Shown piece by piece: positions 54,395-62,712 of a DNA stretch of 64,000 nucleotides. The notes below the pieces were generated by a model. It saw nothing but the letters and a program-made list of their open reading frames with translations. It made no database searches and was not told where the DNA came from. Every line of letters starts with the position of its first letter. Positions within the stretch are counted from its first letter, which is position 1. Location: the NCBI GenBank assembly GCA_016714465.1, contig JADKDT010000013.1:1-64000 (forward strand), read 5' to 3'. This DNA comes from Candidatus Brachythrix odensensis (lineage in GTDB: Bacteria; Chloroflexota; Anaerolineae; J036; Brachytrichaceae). The position numbers and the translations under genes were made by a program.

Positions 54395-55021
54395 CTAGTA
54401 GTTGAAGATCCGATACGGATGCACATTGAGGACCGTTGTGCCATCGACCTCCGTTTCGCCTGACTGGAGCATCGCGTAATTTCGGTGCTGGTGCCCGTGG
54501 AGGACAAAACGCGGCTTCATCGCCCGCATGATCCAATTGATGGCGTGAAAGCCGGTGTGGGCGTGATCGTTCCCATTGTGGATGGCGTACGGTGGGGCAT
54601 GCGTGACCAGGATGTCCAGGGCCTGCTTGCGGGCCATCAGGGGACCCAGACAGCGCGAGGCCAGGACCCAGGCTCTTAGCCACTGCTCCTGCTGCGTGTA
54701 TTGATACGGCGCGTCGGCGTTATAGCGCAGGCAGCCATCCAGCCCGCCAATCTGAAGCCCGCCGACTTCCTCGCGGGTCATATCCAGGGGTATCCATCCG
54801 CCGGGGTGGGTCTTGATGACGCCATTTGGGCCAATCTCATATTGGTCGTGATTTCCACGTACATAGACGCACGGTCGGTCGAGGCTCGAGGCGATGAATT
54901 CCAGATAGTAAATCGGCAAGTCGCCGCAACTGATCACCAAATCCACATCGCCGACGCGATCCTTGATGGCCGGGCTGTACATCCACGGGATCACCTCATC
55001 GCTGACCGCCAGAATTCTCAT
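54395..55021 (-). CDS. Calcineurin-like metallophosphoesterase
   Basis: 208 residues. The phosphoesterase motifs GDLP (in ISCGDL), GNHD (VRGNHDQ), a histidine in VTHAPPY and GHQH (LHGHQHRNY) are present. The first motif, usually DxH, reads SDEVIPW, so one metal ligand is replaced, as in some subfamilies that lack it. Substrate unknown. It follows prfB by 13 bases on the minus strand; longer in-frame starts would overlap prfB. Its stop lies 3 bases from that of convergent mce. Confidence 0.82.
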   Translation of the reverse strand: MRILAVSDEVIPWMYSPAIKDRVGDVDLVISCGDLPIYYLEFIASSLDRPCVYVRGNHDQYEIGPNGVIKTHPGGWIPLDMTREEVGGLQIGGLDGCLRYNADAPYQYTQQEQWLRAWVLASRCLGPLMARKQALDILVTHAPPYAIHNGNDHAHTGFHAINWIMRAMKPRFVLHGHQHRNYAMLQSGETEVDGTTVLNVHPYRIFNY

Positions 55022-55034
55022 GTGCTGCGGCGGC

Positions 55035-56151
55035 TCAGGCTTCGCGCCGTTCGCCTTTGAGATAGGAGCGCATGAACTCGTCCAGCCCGCCGTCGAGGAC
55101 GGCCTGGGCGTTCCCGGTCTCGCAGCCCGTCCGGGTGTCCTTGACCAGTTGATACGGGTGCAGCACGTAGTTGCGAATCTGCGATCCGAACTCGGCTTCA
55201 ACGTGCTCGCCCTTGAGGTTGCGCAGCTCAGTTTCGCGTTGGCGCTCCTCCTGCTCCTGCAGCCGCACTTTCAGGATGTGCAGCGCTCGTTCGCGATTCT
55301 GGGTTTGACTGCGCTGATCCTGGCAGGTGACGATGAGACCGCTCGGGATGTGGCGGATGCGGATCGCGCTCTCGTTCTTCTGGACATTTTGGCCGCCCGC
55401 GCCCTGCGAACGATAGGTATCGATCTCCAGATCGGCCGGGTTGATCTCGATGGTGATGTCATCGTCCTGGATATCGGGATAGACCTCGACCCGGGCAAAC
55501 GACGTCTCGCGCGTGCCGCCTGCGTTGAAAGGTGACATCCGGACCAGCCGATGGATGCCGCGCTCGCTGCGCAACCAGCCGTATGCGCGCTCGCCTTGCA
55601 CGCTGAGGGTGGCATTCTTGATCCCGGCCTGATCGGCTGGCACGTAGTCAATTTCAGTCATCTTCATGTCGTGCAGATCCGCCCAGCGCGCGTACATCCG
55701 CACAATCATCGCCGCCCAGTCCTGGGCATCGACGCCGCCGGCGCCCGGTTGCACGATGATAATCGCGTCGCGATGGTCGTGTTTCCCGGAGAACATCAGC
55801 TCTTCGCCGATCGCGGCGATGGATTCTGCGATCGCATCGCACTCGCCCGCCGCTTCGCGGGCGCTGTCAAGGTCGTCCAGCTCATCGGCCAGATCGACCA
55901 GGACGCGCGCGTCCTGCAGCTGGCGATCCAGTTTGACATAGGCGTCAACCGTGGCGCGCAGACCGCTCAACTCGCGCATCGTTGCCTGCGCCCGCATCGG
56001 ATCGCTCCACAGGCTGGCGTCCGCCGCGGCGGCTTCTAGTTCTTCGATCCGGGTCTGTTTGGCCAGGACGTCAAAGACGCCCCCGCAGGCTGATCAGCTC
56101 CGTGTGTAGCGATTCCAGCCTGGCTTTTGTTTCGATAAGTTGTTCGATCAT
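55035..56151 (-). CDS. prfB: Peptide chain release factor 2, programmed +1 frameshift
   Basis: RF2 ends translation at UGA and UAA. The reading from ATG 56151 gives 26 codons, then an in-frame TGA (56073-56071). Slipping +1 at CTT-TGA-C continues as DVLAKQTRIEELEAA, giving about 371 residues. Downstream are the SPF stop-codon motif (RMSPFNAGGTRE) and GGQ (QGAGGQNVQKNESAIRI) that triggers hydrolysis. The ATG overlaps the ftsY stop (ATGA). The ftsY-prfB-phosphoesterase order forms one unit. Confidence 0.97.
56070..56085 (-). promoter_or_regulatory. prfB autoregulatory frameshift site
   Basis: CGG GGG CGT CTT TGA C on the minus strand: a purine-rich internal Shine-Dalgarno-like CGGGGG, then CTT TGA C as in most bacteria. 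When RF2 is scarce, ribosomes slip +1 on CUU and make full-length RF2, so RF2 controls its own level. Confidence 0.93.
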
Positions 56152-57053
56152 GATTCAAATAGGTCGTCTACGAATTCCGTCGCGTTGAATTCCTGGATGT
56201 CGTCGATCTTCTCACCCGTCCCGATGTATCGGATCGGAATTCCCAACTCGCTGACGATGGCAAACGCGACGCCCCCTTTGGGGGTGCCGTCGAGTTTGGT
56301 CAGGATTGCGCCGGTGACGCCCACCGCCCCGGCAAACCCCTTGGCCTGGGCAATCGCGTTCTGTCCGTTTGCGGCGTCAATGACGATCAGGGTCTGATGC
56401 GGCGCCTCGTGGACACCGCGCTGAAGCACGTTCCGGATTTTCACCAGCTCCTGCATCAGGTTGTGTTTGGTGTGCAGGCGCCCGGCCGTATCGACAATGA
56501 GCAGGTCGGCTTTACGCGAAAACGCCGCGAGCACCGCATCATGGGTGATCGCTCCGGGGTCGATATTTGGCGCGCCGGACAGGACATCCACGCCGAGTCG
56601 CTCTCCCCAGACTTGGAGTTGCTCGACTGCGGCCGCCCGGAATGTGTCCGCCGCCGCCAATACGATCTTGCGCCCGCGGCTCTTGTAAAGCTTGCACAGC
56701 TTGGCGATCGAGGTCGTTTTACCGCTCCCATTGACCCCGATGACCATGATGACTTCCAGCAGCCGGCGTGACGCGTAATCCGCGGGCGGCGCGCCGATGG
56801 TCAGGAGCGCGCGCAATTCGTCCTTAAGCACGCCGCGCAGCTTGTCGGACCGCGTGATGCCCTCGCGGAGCGCCCTGGCGCGCAGACGTTCGATCAGCGT
56901 CCCTGCCGTTTGCGCGCCGACATCGGCCTGGATGAGCAGGGTCTCCAAATCTTCCCAGGTCTCGCTGCTGATGTCGGATTGACCGAGCGCAGACTGTATC
57001 CGGGAAAAGACGCTGTTGCGCGTCCTGCTGAGCGTGTCTCTAAGCGAAGCCAT
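56148..57053 (-). CDS. ftsY: Signal recognition particle receptor FtsY
   Basis: SRP receptor GTPase, 301 residues, with the NG domain only; the acidic A domain found in Escherichia is absent. Motifs: GVNGSGKTTSIAKL (G1), DTFRAAAVEQLQ, DTAGRLHTKHNLMQEL, TKLDGTPKGGVAF and GTGEKIDDIQEF. It docks ribosome-SRP complexes to the membrane. Start ATG at 57053; divergent from the glycosyltransferase gene. Confidence 0.97.
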   Translation of the reverse strand: MASLRDTLSRTRNSVFSRIQSALGQSDISSETWEDLETLLIQADVGAQTAGTLIERLRARALREGITRSDKLRGVLKDELRALLTIGAPPADYASRRLLEVIMVIGVNGSGKTTSIAKLCKLYKSRGRKIVLAAADTFRAAAVEQLQVWGERLGVDVLSGAPNIDPGAITHDAVLAAFSRKADLLIVDTAGRLHTKHNLMQELVKIRNVLQRGVHEAPHQTLIVIDAANGQNAIAQAKGFAGAVGVTGAILTKLDGTPKGGVAFAIVSELGIPIRYIGTGEKIDDIQEFNATEFVDDLFES

Positions 57054-57082
57054 GATATGCCGGCTTGAAACCGGTCGCTTAC

Positions 57083-57088
57083 TATAAT
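57083..57088 (+). promoter_or_regulatory. -10 box with leaderless GTG start
   Basis: TATAAT, 6 bases before the in-frame GTG at 57095. A TTG at 57065 opens the same frame further upstream, but would place the start before the promoter. Confidence 0.5.
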
Positions 57089-57094
57089 CGATGC

Positions 57095-58753
57095 GTGCCC
57101 ACTCCGAACTCCCGCCGCGCCCTGTTGCGCCCCGCGTTGACCTCCGCCCTGGGCGCAGCCGCCATCGTGGCGCTTGTCGTCACCGCCGCGATTTTCCTGC
57201 TGTATTTCGGCGTGTATGCCGCCTATGCGCGCGGTCTGTTTGAGTTTCCCTTTGACTACGACCAGGGCGAGGGATTTGAGCTTTTCGATGGGATCCGCCT
57301 GGCGCGCGGCCAGAACATCTACCTCGACAACGCGGTCTTCCCATATTACGCCTCGAACTACCCGCCGGTGTATCGATTGCTGCTGGTCCCCCTCATCTGG
57401 CTCTTTGGGCCGAAGCTTGTGGTGGCGCGAGTGTTGACCTGGGTGATGTCGCTGGGAATCGGGCTGGCGATTTTCGCCGCCGTGCGGGCGGCCTGGACAC
57501 GTCGGGATTCAAGTAACGCCGGACGCGCGTTTTGGTTGGCTGGCGCCGTGATTGCCGCGGTATGCGGTCTGGCGTTTTTTGCCGCCAACTATGTGTATCA
57601 GATCGGCCCCCTTGCCCGCGCCCACCTGCCCATGGTGATGTTTGGAATGTTCGGCGTGCTGTGTCTGGAGCGCGCGTTTGCGGGGCCACGCCCGGCCCGG
57701 GGCTGGGCGACAGCCGGCGTTGCTTTGTTGCTCGTGGCGGGTTTCACCAAGCTCCAGGCGGTGGACGCTCTCGCCGCCGGATTTGGACTCCTTTTACTTC
57801 GGCGGCCGCGCTGGGGCGTCGCAGCCCTTGGCATTTCGGCCGTGGTGTCCGGAACAATCGTACTCGCGCTCAACGTCGCGACCGGAGGTCAATTCTGGCT
57901 GAACGTGGTGGCCGCAAACGTCAATGAATACAGCCTGGATCGCACCTGGGAGATCTATGCCGAGTTCTGGCGCCTGCAGGCCCCCCTGGTCTTGTGCGGC
58001 GTCGCCCACGTTGGGCTGGATCTCTGGACGGCGATACGCAAGCGCTCGACGGAACCCATCTCGATCTGGTCGCTCTACTTTCTGGGCGGGATCGCGCTTG
58101 GGATGCTGACCGGCAAGTGGGGGGCAGGTCCGGTCTATCTCATCGCCTCCATTGGCGCCGGGGCTGTGTGTGCGGGCAGGCTGGCCGCGCGTCTTGATTC
58201 TTCCTTGGTCAAGCGAATTGGCGCGGGCCCTGGACTCGCCCTGGCCGCGCTTGCCTTCAGCGGCCTGCTTGTATGGCAGGCGGGATTGAACATTCATTTA
58301 CCGACGTCAGGCCGTCTGTTTGGCGCGCTTGCGCGCGTATTGGGGGTGGAAAGCCGCTCATCCTACCCGCCGTTTGCATACTACGACAGTGTTGGCTACA
58401 CCCAACTCGGGCATCTTCTGGATCCCGCTGACATCGCAAATGGGTGGGAAATCGTTGCCGCTGTCCGGAACGCGCCGGGGCCGGTGTGGAGCGAAGAGGC
58501 GATGCTGACCCTCCTGGCCGGGAAGGATGTGCTCACAAATCCCACCCAGCTCTACAACTTGTCCAAGGCTGGCTTGCTGGATACCCGGGACATGATCAGC
58601 CGAATCCGACGCCGCGAGTTCGGTCTGGTGATCTTCCGCGCCCAGTTCTATCCGGATGATGTCAAGGACGCCATTGGCCAGAACTACCGCTGGGCGCGGA
58701 GCATCAAGATGAACGGATTTGACTACTGGCTGCTCGAGCCGCTGGAGCGCTAA
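57095..58753 (+). CDS. Polytopic membrane glycosyltransferase-like protein (GT-C type)
   Basis: About 552 residues with nine to ten hydrophobic helices. After the first helix comes FDYDQGEGFELFDGIRLARGQNIYLDN, and then FPYYASNYPPVYRLLLVPLIWLFGPK. Acidic residues in that first extracytoplasmic loop are typical of GT-C enzymes using lipid-linked sugars (GT39/DUF2029-like). The C-terminal 130 residues are soluble. Likely acts in envelope glycan assembly; donor and acceptor are unknown. Confidence 0.72.
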   Translation: MPTPNSRRALLRPALTSALGAAAIVALVVTAAIFLLYFGVYAAYARGLFEFPFDYDQGEGFELFDGIRLARGQNIYLDNAVFPYYASNYPPVYRLLLVPLIWLFGPKLVVARVLTWVMSLGIGLAIFAAVRAAWTRRDSSNAGRAFWLAGAVIAAVCGLAFFAANYVYQIGPLARAHLPMVMFGMFGVLCLERAFAGPRPARGWATAGVALLLVAGFTKLQAVDALAAGFGLLLLRRPRWGVAALGISAVVSGTIVLALNVATGGQFWLNVVAANVNEYSLDRTWEIYAEFWRLQAPLVLCGVAHVGLDLWTAIRKRSTEPISIWSLYFLGGIALGMLTGKWGAGPVYLIASIGAGAVCAGRLAARLDSSLVKRIGAGPGLALAALAFSGLLVWQAGLNIHLPTSGRLFGALARVLGVESRSSYPPFAYYDSVGYTQLGHLLDPADIANGWEIVAAVRNAPGPVWSEEAMLTLLAGKDVLTNPTQLYNLSKAGLLDTRDMISRIRRREFGLVIFRAQFYPDDVKDAIGQNYRWARSIKMNGFDYWLLEPLER

Positions 58754-58769
58754 TCATTCTGCGGACAAC

Positions 58770-58814
58770 CCCGACGCGACGGCTGATGGCTTCGCCGGCA
58801 GCCGTCGCGTCGGG
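58770..58814. repeat. Hairpin-family member, 21-bp arms with one mismatch
   Basis: Left arm 58770-58790, centre TTC, right arm 58794-58814; one mismatch and one G-U pair. It lies 16 bases past the glycosyltransferase stop and before the moxR gene, both on plus. A terminator role is possible. The rest of the 58754-58914 spacer has a GATAAT near 58843 that could start the moxR transcript. Confidence 0.55.
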
Positions 58815-58914
58815 ATATCAGGCAGCACTCAGCCCGTCGGGGATAATCCAATTTACAAAGCGCCCCTCGGACGGAACGCGACAACCGCCGGGCGGGGCAG
58901 GGGGTTCCTTGGCA

Positions 58915-59841
58915 GTGTTTCAAAATGTTCAAGACGTGACCGATCGCCTGCTTCGGCAGGACTATATCGCCAACGATGAGATATCGACGGTGGTGTTTCT
59001 GGCCGAACGGATGGGCAAACCCGTACTTGCCGAAGGCCCTGCTGGCGTGGGCAAAACGGAGCTCGCCAAAGTCTGGGCGGCCGCCACCGGTCGTCAGCTC
59101 GTCCGCCTGCAGTGTTACGAGGGTCTGGACGAAGCCAAGGCGCTCTACGAGTGGGAGTATTCCAAGCAGATGCTCTACACCCAGCTTCTGCGCGACAAGC
59201 TTGGCGAGGTGATGGCAGGCGCGAGCACGCTCGCCGAGGCCGCCGATCGCGTGGCCGCGGAAGAGAGTGTCTTTTTCTCCCGGCGATTCCTGCTCCCGCG
59301 TCCCTTGCTGCAGGCCCTGACCAGCGAAAAGCCGGTCGTGTTGCTCATCGATGAGATTGACCGGGCTGACGCTGAATTCGAAGCCTTCTTGCTCGAAATT
59401 CTCAGTGACTTTCAGGTCAGCGTTCCTGAGTTGGGCACGATCAAGGCCCGCCATCATCCGATGGTCGTTCTCACCAGCAACAATACGCGCGAACTCAGCG
59501 AGGCCCTGAAGCGCCGGGCCCTTTACCTGTATGTGGATTATCCAACGCTTGAATCCGAGCTTCAGATCGTCCGCCTGCGCGCGCCGGACTTGTCTGCCAG
59601 CGTGGCGAGACAGGTAGTTGAGGTCGTCCATCGGCTGCGCGAGCTCGAGCTCAAAAAGGCGCCCAGCGTGGCAGAGACTGTTGACTGGGCCAAGGCCCTG
59701 ATTTCGATCAATGCGCGAAACCTGGACGAGAAGACATTAAATGACACGCTCAGCGTCGTGCTCAAACATGAGTCCGATCTGCAGCGGGCACGGCGGGCGT
59801 TGACGGGCGGCCGGGCCGGGCGGGAGACCGGATCGCGCTAA
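58915..59841 (+). CDS. MoxR-family AAA ATPase
   Basis: About 308 residues. Walker A AEGPAGVGKTELAK, Walker B VVLLIDEIDRAD, sensor 1 VVLTSNNTRELSEAL and an arginine finger region in LKRRALYLY. MoxR ATPases work with VWA proteins as chaperones that mature enzyme complexes. A GTG at 58915 begins the conserved part; a TTG at 58909 is equally possible, and the longer frame upstream runs into the hairpin. The stop is directly followed by the ATG of the VWA partner. Confidence 0.9.
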   Translation: MFQNVQDVTDRLLRQDYIANDEISTVVFLAERMGKPVLAEGPAGVGKTELAKVWAAATGRQLVRLQCYEGLDEAKALYEWEYSKQMLYTQLLRDKLGEVMAGASTLAEAADRVAAEESVFFSRRFLLPRPLLQALTSEKPVVLLIDEIDRADAEFEAFLLEILSDFQVSVPELGTIKARHHPMVVLTSNNTRELSEALKRRALYLYVDYPTLESELQIVRLRAPDLSASVARQVVEVVHRLRELELKKAPSVAETVDWAKALISINARNLDEKTLNDTLSVVLKHESDLQRARRALTGGRAGRETGSR

Positions 59842-61226
59842 ATGGATCAGCGCATCGTTGAGTTTGTCGCCGCGCTGCGTTCGGCGGGCGTGCGCGTCTC
59901 GCTCGCCGAGTCCGCCGATTCGATGCGGGCAATCGAGGCCATCGGGGTGATCGACCGGGCGCTTTTCCGGAATGCGCTCAAGGCGACTCTGATCAAGGAG
60001 CCGGCTGATGTCAAGCCCTTTGACCAGCTCTTCCCGAATTTTTTCGGCTCGGAGGGGCCTGAAATGCAGGCGCCCGAAGGCTTGAGCGAAGAAGAGCAGC
60101 AGATGCTGAACGACGCGCTCGAGGAACTCCGCGAGCGCATTCGCGAGGTGATGAAGATGCTCGCCAATGGCGAGCGTCCCTCGCGCGAGCAACTCCGCGA
60201 AGCCGCCCAGCATGCGGGAATGCGCGAAGGCCAGCGGGCCAATCCCCAGGTGCAAAAGTGGCTCACCGAGCGGATGCTGCGCGAGATGAACCTGACCCCG
60301 GAACAGCTGCGCGACGCGATTGAAGCGCTGATGAAGCATCTCAAGGAACAGGGGATGAACGCCGACGGGCGCCGCGAAGTGCGCGAAACGGTCCAGGCCA
60401 ACGCCGAGGCCATGCGCGAGCAGGTCTCGCGCTTTGTCGGGCAATCCATGCTGAATCAGCGCGATGAGGATACCCAGCGTCGGCAAAAAATCGATGAGCT
60501 GATGGATCGCCCTCTCAATCGCCTGAGTGACGCCGAATCCGACGAATTGCGCGCCCACGTCCGCCGGCTCGTCGCCCGGCTGCGTTCGCGCGCTGCGCTT
60601 CGGCTGCGACGCGGCAAGCGGGGCAACTTCGACACGCGCGGGACCCTGCGGGCCAATATGCGCAACCTCGGCGTGCCGATCGAGCTGCGCTACCGCAAGC
60701 GGCATCTCGCCGCGCCTCGTCGTCATTGTGGATGTCAACGTCAATGCGCCCAGTCGTGGAGTTCATGCTCAGGCTGGTCTACGAAATGCAGGACCAGGTC
60801 AGCAAGACGCGCTCATTTGCCTTTATCAGCGATCTGCACGACATCAGTCTGACGTTTGTCGAGCATCGGCCCGAGGACGCAGTGCCCAGGGTCCTGGAGG
60901 CGCTTCCGCCGGGGCATTACAACACTGATCTGGGCAACAGCCTGAACACGTTTGCGCGGGATTTCCTCGATAGTGTTGACCGGCGGACTTCGCTCATCAT
61001 CGTCGGTGACGGGCGGAACAACTACAATGACCCGCGTGCGGATGTCCTGCAGGCGCTGAAGTTGCGTGTGCGGCGGATCGTGTGGATGAACCCGGAGTCA
61101 CCCTGGATGTGGAATACCGGCGACAGCGACATGGCCCAGTACGCGCCCTTGTGCGATGCCGTGCACGAGGTCGCCACGCTGAAACAACTTGCGGACGCAG
61201 TCGATGATCTCTTCAGCTATCGGTAA
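59842..61226 (+). CDS. VWA-domain (CoxE-like) partner of MoxR (two frameshifts)
   Basis: About 462 residues after correction. A charged helical N-terminal region of about 250 residues (EEEQQMLNDALEELRERIREVMK) precedes the VWA domain. The frame breaks near 60701 and again near 60740, on both sides of PRLVVIVDVN. A correction there gives a MIDAS motif of DxxGSM type followed by RPVVEFMLRLVYEM. Later VWA parts are NTDLGNSLNTF and LIIVGDGRNNYND. The C-terminus DSDMAQYAPLCDAVHEVATLKQLADAVDDL is normal for CoxE-like proteins. It forms a two-gene unit with moxR. Confidence 0.85.
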
Positions 61227-61229
61227 ACC

Positions 61230-61805
61230 ATGAAACCCATTCCAGCCCCGTTTGGGCGCGTCGCAGCGCGAGCAGGTCTCGTGGGCGGCATTCTCCTGGG
61301 CGTCACCGTGCTCGCGCAGCAGTGGACGCCTTCGCCCGACCTCAATTGCCTCGGCACCTTGATGGTGCTGGTTGGGTTTGCGACGGTGGGCTGGTATGCG
61401 GCCCGCGAAGCGGAGGTCGCCGATCGACGCACCGGGCAGCGCGCCGGCGGCCTGGCGGGGTTGATCGCGGGGGTGGTTTCCGCAATGGCGCTTTCGGCCC
61501 TGTTTCTCGTCGTCGCGCTTGGCCCGGTCACGCCTCCGGCTATGACCGCGCTTCAGGAACAGACCACGCCGGCATCCCTGCGCGCCCAGCTTGAAGCTTT
61601 CTATGGCGCTGAGCAGGCCAGTCAATTGATCGGCCAGTCCGGATTTAGCATCGAAGAATACGCGGCTGCTCTGCCGCGGATTACGGTTGCCGTAACGATG
61701 GCCTGTTGTGGACTGGGGTTGCCGATCGTTGGGCTGTTTCTTGGATCCGTCGGTGGCGCGCTGGGTCGCTCGGGGCCGGAGCGAAAGAACCGCGCCGGTG
61801 GCTGA
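61230..61805 (+). CDS. Hypothetical four-helix membrane protein
   Basis: 191 residues. Hydrophobic helices near residues 12-30, 40-58, 70-95 and 150-178, with a soluble loop of about 45 residues between the third and fourth. No family recognised. It starts 3 bases after the VWA gene and its end overlaps the GNAT gene, so it belongs to that transcript. Confidence 0.6.
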   Translation: MKPIPAPFGRVAARAGLVGGILLGVTVLAQQWTPSPDLNCLGTLMVLVGFATVGWYAAREAEVADRRTGQRAGGLAGLIAGVVSAMALSALFLVVALGPVTPPAMTALQEQTTPASLRAQLEAFYGAEQASQLIGQSGFSIEEYAAALPRITVAVTMACCGLGLPIVGLFLGSVGGALGRSGPERKNRAGG

Positions 61806-62712
61806 GGCTTCGCGCGCGCTGGACCTGGACCGTTCTTTGTCGGTAATCCGCGCCTTGGATCGGCGGGCGGGCCGGCAGCTTGACCGGCTCGACCACTGGC
61901 CGCTTGCCCAGTGGTCAGGCGCGCCGGGCCTGCGCTTTGCTGGCAACGATGATGCCGGTTGGGCCGGCGTGCTGGTCGTGCCCGTCGACACGGGTGGACC
62001 GGGTGAGTGGCTTAGCCGCGGCGGTGGCCCAGCCTGGGTGCGCTGGATTGGCGTTGACGATCGCGCCCCCGTGGGACCGCGCCTGCGCGTGTTGCTGCGC
62101 GCAGCCGACCGGGTTGCGCGTGAGGGCGGATTGACAGGCCTATGGCTGCTGTGCGACTCGGGGGGGTGGCTTGATCCCTATCTGCTCGATGAAGGGTATC
62201 GGGCCGTTGATGAGGTCATCACCCTCGAGCGTTCGCTTCGCCGGGCGCGTTCGGAGGCATTTGCCGGAAACTTCGGCCCGATCACGCCGGAAGCCAAACG
62301 GATCTGCCTCCGCCCGGCGTTGTTCCAGGATGTTGGGGCGGTCGTGACAGTGGATTCTCGGGCGTTCCAAGATCCATGGCGCTATGCACCCGCGACGATG
62401 GCCCGCGAGCTGTCCGCGGCGTCAGTCGCCCGCGTGGCCCTGGACGGGGATCGCGTTGTTGGGTATACGACTGCCGTTGTGCGTGATGGCGGGGGCCATA
62501 TCAATCGCATCGCGGTGGATACCGTGGCGCAGGGCAGGGGCGTTGGGAGAGCGCTCCTGGCCGACATCAACGGGCAGCTCGCGTTGCGGGGCGTCACCCG
62601 CATCACGCTCAACACCCAGCGTAGCAATGTCGCGTCTCAGCGTTTGTATCGGTCGGCCGGGTTCAGAGTTCTTGATCCGCCGCTCAAGGTCTATCATCTG
62701 CCCCTCGCATGA
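61798..62712 (+). CDS. GNAT-family N-acetyltransferase with N-terminal extra domain
   Basis: About 304 residues. The C-terminal half is a GNAT domain with the acetyl-CoA loop VDTVAQGRGVGRALL (Q/RxxGxG/A type) and the RSNVASQRLYRSAGFRVLDPPLKVYHLPL end, as in RimI-like proteins. The first 150 residues look like a second, degenerate GNAT fold. The GTG at 61798 overlaps the previous stop by 8 bases; an ATG at 61708 would overlap far more. Acceptor unknown. Confidence 0.82.
   Translation: MAEASRALDLDRSLSVIRALDRRAGRQLDRLDHWPLAQWSGAPGLRFAGNDDAGWAGVLVVPVDTGGPGEWLSRGGGPAWVRWIGVDDRAPVGPRLRVLLRAADRVAREGGLTGLWLLCDSGGWLDPYLLDEGYRAVDEVITLERSLRRARSEAFAGNFGPITPEAKRICLRPALFQDVGAVVTVDSRAFQDPWRYAPATMARELSAASVARVALDGDRVVGYTTAVVRDGGGHINRIAVDTVAQGRGVGRALLADINGQLALRGVTRITLNTQRSNVASQRLYRSAGFRVLDPPLKVYHLPLA

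Noticed and set aside
56071..56073. In-frame TGA in prfB as a selenocysteine codon or an error
   Set aside because: Position, CTT TGA C context and the internal purine-rich site match the conserved RF2 frameshift; no selenocysteine element is needed.
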